DNA of 27,776 bases from an uncultured Opitutales bacterium (GTDB lineage Bacteria > Verrucomicrobiota > Verrucomicrobiia > Opitutales > Intestinicryptomonadaceae), in contig URJY01000029.1 in assembly GCA_900548275.1 (NCBI GenBank), forward strand, positions 1 to 27,776, written 5' to 3'. The notes under the pieces were generated by a model that saw only the letters and a program-made list of their open reading frames with translations, had not been told where the DNA came from and did no database searches. The translations under genes were made by a program, and so were the position numbers. Positions 6,657 through 13,793 of the stretch are shown here, piece by piece. The first letter of the stretch is position 1, and each line of letters begins with the position of its first letter.

Positions 6657-8084
6657 TTAAATGTGTTTTACGGTCAAGAGTGTCAGGTCGTCGGGGTAGA
6701 CCGAGTTCTTGGTAAAGTGTTCGAGTTCGGCGATGGTGTCCGTGTTGATTTTTGCCGCGTCGTTTTGTGCCAGTGCCGAGGTTGTCGCTGCAAGTCGCGC
6801 GGTCGAGAATTCTTCGCCGTCGGGGGTTGCCGCTTCGGTTACGCCGTCGGTGTAGAGCGTGAAAACGTCGCCTTTTCCGAAGTCGAATGAGATGTCTTCT
6901 ATTGTTTCGTCGAATATTTCGGGTTGCACCATTCCGAGTGCCATTCCGCCGCTTTTGATTTTCTCGGCGACGGCGGAATTTGCGCGGTGGAGCAGGGCGG
7001 GTTCGTGCCCCGCGCGGGCTAGTGTGATATGCGCTGCGTCTCTATCGACCACCGCGTAAATCATTGTAATGAACATATCGGTGCGCATTGAATCGACCAT
7101 TTCGGCGTTGAGCTTTTTGAGTGTCTTGCTCGGCGCGGCGTTTTCCCTTGCGATGTAGCGCAGTTTTGTCTGGCAGATTGCCATCAGGATTGCCGCCGAC
7201 GCGCCTTTGCCCGATACGTCGCCTATGACGATTCCGAGCTTTCCGTCGGGCAGGTCGATAAAGTCGTAGAAGTCGCCGCCGATGAGCTGTTGCGGGACGT
7301 ATTTGACGGCGAACTGCAGTTTGTTTGTATCGGCGGGAATTTGCGGCAGAAGGTATTGTTGGACGCTGCTTGCAAGTTTCAGGTCCGACTCCATCTTGTT
7401 TTTCAGAATCAGTGCCGAGACCGATTCCAGATTGTGCAGTGCAAGCCCCGCCTGTTCGCCGAGCGAGCGCGCAAGCGAGAAATCCGTTTCCGAAAACGCC
7501 TTGCCCGAAATGGGGTTTGCCGCCGCGAGTACGCCGTAGAGTTTGCCCGAGAACATAATGGGCACTGCGATGAAGCTTTTGATTTTCAGCGAGTCGTCGC
7601 CGTGGCGCATTACGCGGTTGTCTTTGTCGCCGTTTTTGACGAGCACGCTTTCGCCCTCCGACGCCACGAAGCCCACGATTCCCTCTTGCGGCTCGAGCAC
7701 TTCGTCGACGAGCGCGTTTTCGAGAAATTTCGTGCGCAGTTGGTCGCCCGATTGTTTTGCGATTTTGCGCGACTGCGGCGGAAAGAGTCCTTCGACCGCT
7801 TTTGCCCTCAGTTTGCCGTCGGGCTGTTTCTCGTAGACGCACGCGCTCATTGCGCCGCACGAGATTGCCGTTGCGCGGACTATTCGCTCGTAGAGTTTGG
7901 GCTTGTTCGCGCCCGAGATGTCTTCGGCGGTTTTATGTAAAAATTCGATGACGATGTTTTTTTCGTCGCGGAGTCTGTCGAGCTCTTCGCGCCAGACGTA
8001 GAAGTCGTGGTTGCGTTTGACGAGCAGGGCTATGACCGCCGCCGCCGCGAGCAGGCAAATGACTGTCGTTGCGCTAACGGGCAT
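6657..8084 (-). CDS. membrane-anchored GAF-SpoIIE (RsbU-like) serine phosphatase
   Basis: Predicted PP2C-type protein phosphatase that would dephosphorylate a STAS-domain anti-sigma-factor antagonist. The 475 residues contain one N-terminal transmembrane helix (about 6-23), a short coil, a GAF sensor domain (about 65-220), a linker helix with SSVQQYLLPQIP typical of this family, and a SpoIIE/PP2C domain (about 260-475). Metal-binding motifs are intact: GGDFYD (269-274), IGDVSGKG (287-294), TDGVTEA (412-418) and PDDLTLL (464-470). It starts 1 nt after the stop codon of the upstream STAS gene, so the two are almost certainly cotranslated and act together. No RsbW-type kinase gene is present in the window. 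The GAF ligand is unknown. Confidence 0.93.
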   Translation of the reverse strand: MPVSATTVICLLAAAAVIALLVKRNHDFYVWREELDRLRDEKNIVIEFLHKTAEDISGANKPKLYERIVRATAISCGAMSACVYEKQPDGKLRAKAVEGLFPPQSRKIAKQSGDQLRTKFLENALVDEVLEPQEGIVGFVASEGESVLVKNGDKDNRVMRHGDDSLKIKSFIAVPIMFSGKLYGVLAAANPISGKAFSETDFSLARSLGEQAGLALHNLESVSALILKNKMESDLKLASSVQQYLLPQIPADTNKLQFAVKYVPQQLIGGDFYDFIDLPDGKLGIVIGDVSGKGASAAILMAICQTKLRYIARENAAPSKTLKKLNAEMVDSMRTDMFITMIYAVVDRDAAHITLARAGHEPALLHRANSAVAEKIKSGGMALGMVQPEIFDETIEDISFDFGKGDVFTLYTDGVTEAATPDGEEFSTARLAATTSALAQNDAAKINTDTIAELEHFTKNSVYPDDLTLLTVKHI

Positions 8085-8085
8085 T

Positions 8086-8562
8086 CTATTTCTTTTCCGT
8101 CTCCTTTTTGAGGAAGCTGATTACGTCTTCGAATTTTGCGAGGTTCGAGGCGTCGGCGTCCACCAGATTCTGGTGCGCGCCGAGAATTTCCGATTTCGTA
8201 GCCGACGACGAATCGAGCTCTTGGCACGGATTTTCCGCCGCCGCCCCGCCGTCTATTTTCACGAGTTTCGAAATTCCGAGGTTTTCGACCAGTTCCGCAT
8301 TGCGCTCGTTCGGGTTGAGCAGGACGAGTTCGCCGCCGCGTTTTTTCAGCCGCAGAGCCGCCCCCGCGATGATGCCCAGAAACGTGCTGTCCATCCCCGT
8401 ACAATCGCGCAACTGCACGACTATTCTGGAACATCCGCCGTCGATGGACGAGACGAAGAAGCGTTCCGCGTTTCTGCAGTTGAGGTAGCCCGCCTTGCCG
8501 ACCACCGCCAGAAAGGCGGTATCGGCGCAGACGCGTACGAGGTATTTTGTTCCTTCGGGCAT
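8086..8562 (-). CDS. STAS-domain anti-sigma factor antagonist with C-terminal extension
   Basis: SpoIIAA/RsbV-like partner-switching protein. Residues about 5-108 form a STAS domain; DCTGMDSTFLGIIAGAAL contains the expected phosphorylatable Ser59, followed by KRGGELVLLNP. Residues 110-158 are an unassigned extension rich in Ala, Asp and Lys that ends EDVISFLKKETEKK, which typical ~110-residue antagonists lack. In the known scheme a kinase phosphorylates the serine and the SpoIIE phosphatase removes the phosphate, freeing an anti-sigma factor or other target; the adjacent phosphatase gene fits that role. It starts 14 nt past the acnA stop codon. Confidence 0.88.
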   Translation of the reverse strand: MPEGTKYLVRVCADTAFLAVVGKAGYLNCRNAERFFVSSIDGGCSRIVVQLRDCTGMDSTFLGIIAGAALRLKKRGGELVLLNPNERNAELVENLGISKLVKIDGGAAAENPCQELDSSSATKSEILGAHQNLVDADASNLAKFEDVISFLKKETEKK

Positions 8563-8576
8563 TTCGGGGGAGGGGA

Positions 8577-11231
8577 TTATTTTTCGAGGATTTTCTTGAG
8601 CACGTAGGGCAGAATGCCCGCTTCCTTGTAGTATTCCACTTCTATCGGAGTGTCTACGCGCAGGAGAAGTTCCGCTTTTTTTACCGAGCCGTCGGCTTTT
8701 TTGATTGTCAGAACCGCCTTTTGCGCGGGTGCGACAACGCCGTCAATCGAGAACGTTTCCGTGCCGTCGATGCCCAGCGACTGTGCGTCTTCGCCGTTCG
8801 TAAATTCGTAGGGCAGTATGCCCATTCCCACGAGGTTGCTGCGGTGGATTCTTTCGAACGATTTTGCGACGACCGCGCGCACTCCGAGCAGTTTTGTGCC
8901 CTTTGCTGCCCAGTCGCGCGAGCTGCCCATGCCGTAGTCGATTCCGCCGAAGACTATCAGACCTTCGCCGCGTTTTGCGTATGTCTGCGCCGCGTCGAAG
9001 ATGGAGACGTTTTCGCCCCTGCCGTCGATTTTCGTATAGCCGCCCTCCGCGCCTTCCGCCATTTTGTTCCTGATTCTGACGTTTGCGAAAGTGCCGCGCG
9101 TCATAACTCTGTCGTTGCCTCTGCGCGAGCCGTACGAGTTGAAGTCCTTTTTCTCCACGCCGTGTTCGCGCAGGTATCTGCCTGCGGGGCCGTCGGGGAG
9201 GATTGCGCCTGCGGGCGAGATGTGGTCGGTCGTAACCGAGTCGCCCAGAATTGCGAGCGGGCGCAGGTTTTGCAGCGACGGCGCGGCGGGTGCGGACATA
9301 GAGAAGCCTTCGAAGAACGGCGGATTCTGAATGTACGTGCTGTCGGGATTCCAGTCGTAGACGCTGCCCGTAGAGCTTTTGATGTTTTGCCACTGTTCGG
9401 GGCCCGACATATCGGCGTAGCGTTTCTTGAACATTTCGCTTTTGACGTTTGCCGCGACCGTTTCGGCGACTTCCTTCGAAGACGGCCAGATATCGGTAAG
9501 GAACACGTCTTTACCGTCGGGCGTTTTTGCAATCGGTTCGCGGTCGAAATCGATGTCGATTCTGCCTGCGAGGGCGAACGCAACGACGAGCGGCGGGCTC
9601 ATCAAATAGTTCGCCTTGAGCAGTGCGTGCACGCGCGCTTCGAAGTTTCTGTTGCCCGAAAGCACGCTCGCGCAGGCGAGGTCGTTTGCCTTGACCGCTT
9701 CGGAAATTTCGTCGTCGATGGGGCCCGAGTTGCCTATGCAGGTTGCGCAGCCGTAGCCCGCGAGGTTGAAGCCGATTTGGTCGAGGTACTTTTGCAGCCC
9801 CGCCGATTCGAGGTAGTCGCTGACGACGCGCGAGCCGGGGGCGATTGTGGTCTTGACGTATTTCGGCGGCTTGATTCCGAGCATTGCCGCTTTCTTTGCT
9901 ACCAAGCCCGCGGCTATCATAACCGAGGGGTTCGAGGTGTTGGTGCAGCTTGTGATTGCCGCGATGAGCACGCTGCCGTCGGAGATTTCGCCCTTGGAGG
10001 TCTTGACCGACTTGCGTTCGCCGCCCTTGATGTCGTCGATGAATTTTCCGAATGCGCTCTTGACGTCGCCGAGTTCGATTCTGTCCTGCGGGCGTTTGGG
10101 GCCAGCCACTGCGGGCTTTACCGTGGAGAGGTCGAGCTCGAGAACTTTCGTGTAGTCGCATTCGCCCTTGAGGGGGATTCCGAAGATTCCCTGTTCCTTG
10201 AAATAGTCGCGGGCGAGGGCGATGAGCTTTTCGTCGCGCCCGCTGAGCTTGAGGTATTCGAGCGTCGTGTCGTCGACGGGGAAGTAGCCCATTGTCGCGC
10301 CGTATTCGGGAGCCATATTGGCGATTGTCGTTCTGTCGGCGAGCGAGAGTTTGCGCGCGCCTTCGCCGAAAAATTCGACGAACTTGCCCACGACCTTTTC
10401 TTTGCGGAGCATTTGCGTTACGAAAAGCGCAAGGTCCGTCGCCGTTACGCCTTCGGCGAGCTTGCCCGAGATGTGCACGCCCACAACTTCGGGAACTTTG
10501 AAGTACACGGGCTGACCGAGCATACCCGCTTCCGCTTCGATGCCGCCGACGCCCCAGCCGACTACGCCCAAGCCGTTAATCATAGTCGTGTGCGAGTCGG
10601 TGCCGACGAGCGTGTCGGGGTAGAAAATTGTCCTGCCGTCTTCCTCGCCCTTGAAGACGAGGCGGGCGAGGTATTCCAGATTTATCTGGTGGATGATGCC
10701 CGTCGAGGGCGGAACTACCGAGAACGTCTTGAACGCCTGCTGACCCCATTTTAGGAATTCGTATCTTTCGCGGTTGCGCTTGAATTCCATTTCGAGGTTC
10801 TTTTCGAACGCGTCGGGCGTGCCCGCGCAGTCCATCTGCACCGAGTGGTCTACGACGAGGTCGACGGGGACGAGCGGTTCGACTACCGCCGCGTCCTTGC
10901 CCTGTTTTGCGGCGGCGTCGCGCATTGCCGCCAAGTCTACCAGAAGCGGAACGCCCGTGAAGTCCTGCAAAACGATTCGCGAGACGACGAACGGAACTTC
11001 GTAGTCTCCGGGGGCTGCGGCGTTCCACGCGGCGAGCTTTTTGACGTCGGCTTCGGTTGCGCGTTTGCCGTCGCAGTTTCTGAGCACGCTTTCGAGCACT
11101 ATCTTTATGCTTACGGGCAGGCGCGAGATGTCGAAGCCCGAGTTTTCGAGAGCCTTGAGGCTGTAGATATAACCGCTTGCGCCGCCGTCTTTGGACGCAA
11201 ATTCTTTCAGTGTTCCGAGGGGATTGTTCAT
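8577..11231 (-). CDS. acnA: aconitate hydratase A
   Basis: Isomerises citrate to isocitrate via cis-aconitate in the TCA cycle, using a [4Fe-4S] cluster. The 884-residue product is the usual AcnA/IRP-like length. Cluster ligands are visible as SCTNTSNPS (Cys429) and GCATCIGNSGP (Cys495, Cys498). DTLVGTDSHTTMINGLGVVGWGVGG (the middle of domain 1, about residues 206-230), the ELGDV linker and the C-terminal swivel domain with GGIDYGMGSSRDWAAKG are all present. The longer reading from 11309 would overlap the upstream gene by 71 nt and start with non-homologous residues, so the ATG at 11231 (MNNPLGTLKEF) is preferred. It begins 7 nt after the upstream stop codon; no Shine-Dalgarno sequence is obvious. 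Confidence 0.96.
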   Translation of the reverse strand: MNNPLGTLKEFASKDGGASGYIYSLKALENSGFDISRLPVSIKIVLESVLRNCDGKRATEADVKKLAAWNAAAPGDYEVPFVVSRIVLQDFTGVPLLVDLAAMRDAAAKQGKDAAVVEPLVPVDLVVDHSVQMDCAGTPDAFEKNLEMEFKRNRERYEFLKWGQQAFKTFSVVPPSTGIIHQINLEYLARLVFKGEEDGRTIFYPDTLVGTDSHTTMINGLGVVGWGVGGIEAEAGMLGQPVYFKVPEVVGVHISGKLAEGVTATDLALFVTQMLRKEKVVGKFVEFFGEGARKLSLADRTTIANMAPEYGATMGYFPVDDTTLEYLKLSGRDEKLIALARDYFKEQGIFGIPLKGECDYTKVLELDLSTVKPAVAGPKRPQDRIELGDVKSAFGKFIDDIKGGERKSVKTSKGEISDGSVLIAAITSCTNTSNPSVMIAAGLVAKKAAMLGIKPPKYVKTTIAPGSRVVSDYLESAGLQKYLDQIGFNLAGYGCATCIGNSGPIDDEISEAVKANDLACASVLSGNRNFEARVHALLKANYLMSPPLVVAFALAGRIDIDFDREPIAKTPDGKDVFLTDIWPSSKEVAETVAANVKSEMFKKRYADMSGPEQWQNIKSSTGSVYDWNPDSTYIQNPPFFEGFSMSAPAAPSLQNLRPLAILGDSVTTDHISPAGAILPDGPAGRYLREHGVEKKDFNSYGSRRGNDRVMTRGTFANVRIRNKMAEGAEGGYTKIDGRGENVSIFDAAQTYAKRGEGLIVFGGIDYGMGSSRDWAAKGTKLLGVRAVVAKSFERIHRSNLVGMGILPYEFTNGEDAQSLGIDGTETFSIDGVVAPAQKAVLTIKKADGSVKKAELLLRVDTPIEVEYYKEAGILPYVLKKILEK

Positions 11232-11238
11232 AATCAAA

Positions 11239-12564
11239 TTAGCCGTTGTTTTGTTCTTTGTCGGGGTCGTCCAGTTCAACCGTGCACTCGCCGACCATTT
11301 TGTCTTCAACGCTGTCGATGACGATTCGTAGCCGTTGTTCCTTCAGGTACAGACGTTCGCCTTTTTCGGGGAATCTGCCAAGCAAAAAAGTAACCAAGCC
11401 GCCGAAAGTGGAAACTTCGTCGGTGTCGAAGTCGACGTCGAGGAAATCCTCCACGCTTCTTAGCATTGCGCGACCGCTGACCTTGTATTTGCGGCGTCCG
11501 ACCGCCTTGATGTCGAGCTTTTTACCCGCGTCGAATTCGTCGCGTATCTGCTGTCCGACAAGTTCGCCGAGTGCCGCGTCGAGCGTCAGCACGCCTATGA
11601 CCCCGCCGAATTCGTCTTCGACCAACGCCATATGAAGCCTGTATTTGAGCAGCTTTGCAAGCGCGATTTCGAGCTTGTCGTTTTCGCGAACCCTGAATGT
11701 TTCGCGGCGCAGGCGCATAAGGTTTATCGCGTCGGGGTTCTGCATTCCTCCCTTGATGAAGATGTCCTTGACGTGCACGATTCCGAAGCAGTCGTCGAGA
11801 TCCTCCTTGCATATCGGGTAGCGCGTGTGGTTCGCCGAAAGGACGCGTTCGATGTTTTCTGCGTTCGAAATTTCGGTGTCGAGAAACACAACTTGGCTGC
11901 GCGGCAGCATTACGTCGCTTACGTCGAGCTCCTGAAGCTTGAATGCGTTCTTTACGATTTTGCCCGTGTAGGGTGTTATTGCCTCTGCGTCGTTTTCGTC
12001 GGCGCGGAGCATCATTTCGACGTCGATGTAGTCGAAGCCCGACTCCATATCGCGCAGTTTTCGGGGCATCGCCTTTTTTGCGATTATCCGCGCGATTATG
12101 TCGAACGGCGCGAAAAACACGAACGCCGCGTACATAAAACCGCCGAGTTTGGAGATTGTCTGCGCGGGCATATTGCGCCCGATTTTCGCCGCGGGGATGT
12201 CGAGGCAGGCGTATTGCAGGAGCAGGGCTGCCGCGGTCGCCGCGAGTGCTGCGGTTATCTCGCCGCCGCGCGAAAGCCCGCTGTCGACCATATCGGCTAC
12301 CGCAGTCGCCGCGAAGAACGCCGAGAACGCTTCAAGCGCGAAAAAGAAACGCCGCTCGAGCGATATTATCGAAGCCATTTTTTCGGAATTGTACGCGCAG
12401 AACTTCGCCGCGCCCGAAAGTTCGCTCTTTTTCTGGGCGTTTTTCTTGAGGTTCGAAAAGCGGAACGAGGCTATCGCAAGCGCCATTGCCGCGCCCGCCG
12501 CGCCGCCCGCCGCAGCGAAAGCCGCCGCAAGCAGGCATATTATAAGCTGCCAGACCGAAGCCAT
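11239..12564 (-). CDS. CNNM/CorC-type (hemolysin C-like) CBS membrane protein
   Basis: Integral membrane protein of the CNNM/CorC/HlyC family, associated with Mg2+ or Co2+ efflux or homeostasis. The 441 residues comprise an N-terminal DUF21/CNNM domain with hydrophobic segments around 6-32, 72-95, 103-122 and 142-162; a CBS pair (about 215-335) opening with VSDVMLPRSQVVFLD and containing EDEFGGVIGVLTLDAALGEL; and a C-terminal CorC_HlyC domain (about 350-430) with TFGGLVTFLLGRFPEKGE. It sits 3 nt after hisC and 7 nt before acnA, so cotranscription is likely although there is no shared pathway. The transported ion cannot be read from sequence. Confidence 0.9.
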   Translation of the reverse strand: MASVWQLIICLLAAAFAAAGGAAGAAMALAIASFRFSNLKKNAQKKSELSGAAKFCAYNSEKMASIISLERRFFFALEAFSAFFAATAVADMVDSGLSRGGEITAALAATAAALLLQYACLDIPAAKIGRNMPAQTISKLGGFMYAAFVFFAPFDIIARIIAKKAMPRKLRDMESGFDYIDVEMMLRADENDAEAITPYTGKIVKNAFKLQELDVSDVMLPRSQVVFLDTEISNAENIERVLSANHTRYPICKEDLDDCFGIVHVKDIFIKGGMQNPDAINLMRLRRETFRVRENDKLEIALAKLLKYRLHMALVEDEFGGVIGVLTLDAALGELVGQQIRDEFDAGKKLDIKAVGRRKYKVSGRAMLRSVEDFLDVDFDTDEVSTFGGLVTFLLGRFPEKGERLYLKEQRLRIVIDSVEDKMVGECTVELDDPDKEQNNG

Positions 12565-12567
12565 ACG

Positions 12568-13659
12568 TTATTTGGCGAACTTCAGAAGTTCGTCGATGCA
12601 GCGCGCGTTCTGTTCGGGCTTGCCGATTGTAATGCGCAGCCATTCGGGCAGTCCGTAGCCGACGTTCGGGCGGACGATAACGCCGCGTTTCTGCATTTCC
12701 ACGAACACTTGCGGCGCGTCCTTTACCTTGACCATCACGAAATTCGCGCCGTCGGAGAAGTAGGTGAGTCCGTTCTTTTCGAATGCTTCGACGAACTGCT
12801 TTCTGCCCGCGTCGTTCACGCGCTTGCTTTCGGCGACAAATTCGGCGTCGTCGAGAGCCGCCATTGCGCCGACCTGCGCGAGGCTGTTGACGTTGAACGG
12901 CTCGCGAACCCTGTTGATGTAGCCCGCAAGTTCCTCCGACGAGTACGAGTAGCCGATTCTCAGCCCCGCTAAACCGTAGATTTTCGAGAACGTGCGCAGG
13001 CAGATTACGTTTCTGCCTTCGGCGATGAGCGGGCGCAGGTCTACCTGTTCGTCCTGATATTCGGTGTAGGCTTCGTCGTAGCAGAATACGACGTGTTCGG
13101 GCAGCGAGCGCACGAAGTTTTCCACTTCCGACTGTTTTACGACGCATCCCGTGGGGTTGTTGGGGTTGGTCATAAACACGATTTTCGTCTTGTCGCTTAC
13201 GGCGTCGCGGAGTGCGTCGAGGTCGTATTTAAGGTTCGGCATGGGCACTGATACGCATTTGCCGCCCATAAATATCGTCGCCAGTTTGTAGACTATGAAC
13301 GACTGCGCCCCGAAAACGGTTTCGTCGCCCCTGTCCACAAAGCACTGGGCGATGAATTCGAGGATTTCGTTCGAACCGTTGCCGAAAGCGAATTGCGAGG
13401 GCTTGAGATTCCACTTTTTCGAAAGTTTTTGTCGCAGTTCGTAGCAGCCGCCGTCGGGGTAGTAGTTGAGCGTGCCGAGGTGTTTCGAGACGGCTTCGAC
13501 CGCCTTGGGCGACGCGCCGAGCGGATTTTCGTTCGAAGCCATTTTCAGGATTCCGTCGGGGTCGAGCCCGAACTCGCGCGCGACGTATTCGATGGGTTTT
13601 CCCGTTTCGTAAACGGGCAGGTTTTTGATTTGCGATTTTACCGTATTTTCGAGCTTCAT
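12568..13659 (-). CDS. hisC: histidinol-phosphate aminotransferase (class I/II)
   Basis: PLP enzyme transferring the amino group of glutamate to imidazole-acetol phosphate in histidine synthesis. The 363-residue product has the HisC pattern: ASNENPLGASPKA near residue 41, YYPDGGCYELR, GNGSNEILEF, NPNNPTGC (165-172), YDEAY with Asp195, and TFSKIYGLAGLRIGY with PLP Lys226 and phosphate-binding Arg234. An ATG at 13713 would add 18 unrelated residues; the ATG at 13659 (MKLENTVKSQIKNLPVYETGK) fits the family. First gene of the cluster reaching ybaB. No other his gene is present. Related aminotransferases with aromatic or phosphonate substrates look similar, so the exact substrate is probable, not certain. 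Confidence 0.9.
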   Translation of the reverse strand: MKLENTVKSQIKNLPVYETGKPIEYVAREFGLDPDGILKMASNENPLGASPKAVEAVSKHLGTLNYYPDGGCYELRQKLSKKWNLKPSQFAFGNGSNEILEFIAQCFVDRGDETVFGAQSFIVYKLATIFMGGKCVSVPMPNLKYDLDALRDAVSDKTKIVFMTNPNNPTGCVVKQSEVENFVRSLPEHVVFCYDEAYTEYQDEQVDLRPLIAEGRNVICLRTFSKIYGLAGLRIGYSYSSEELAGYINRVREPFNVNSLAQVGAMAALDDAEFVAESKRVNDAGRKQFVEAFEKNGLTYFSDGANFVMVKVKDAPQVFVEMQKRGVIVRPNVGYGLPEWLRITIGKPEQNARCIDELLKFAK

Positions 13660-13684
13660 AATAAGTCTATAAATAATCGTTCCC

Positions 13685-13713
13685 ACTATTGTACAAATAC
13701 GCCCGTTTTGCAA
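13685..13713 (-). promoter_or_regulatory. candidate promoter of the hisC cluster
   Basis: On the minus strand TTGCAA (13708-13713) and AATAGT (13685-13690) are spaced 17 nt apart, giving a leader of about 20 nt to the hisC ATG. An alternative TTGTAC/TTTATA pair lies closer to the gene. Confidence 0.4.
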
Positions 13714-13756
13714 GGCAGATATTGTGTTATTTTTGTTTGCTTTGTCTTGAAAATAG

Positions 13757-13785
13757 TTGACGGGTCGCGGGGGAATCGGTAAAGT
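13757..13785 (+). promoter_or_regulatory. promoter of the GH78 gene, implying a leaderless or near-leaderless mRNA
   Basis: TTGACG (13757-13762) and TAAAGT (13780-13785) are separated by 17 nt. The ATG follows only 8 nt after the -10 element, so transcription should begin at or just before the start codon. No Shine-Dalgarno sequence is present. Confidence 0.5.
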
Positions 13786-13793
13786 TTTCGTGT

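Noticed and set aside
8547..10754. 735-codon open frame on the plus strand
   Set aside because: Antisense to acnA. Composition is typical of a shadow frame (Arg, Ala, Val, Asp-rich, no family motif), no ribosome-binding site, and acnA is unequivocal on the other strand.
11632..12972. 446-codon open frame on the plus strand
   Set aside because: Spans the antisense of two clear genes (CNNM-type protein and hisC) across their junction, so it is a chance frame.
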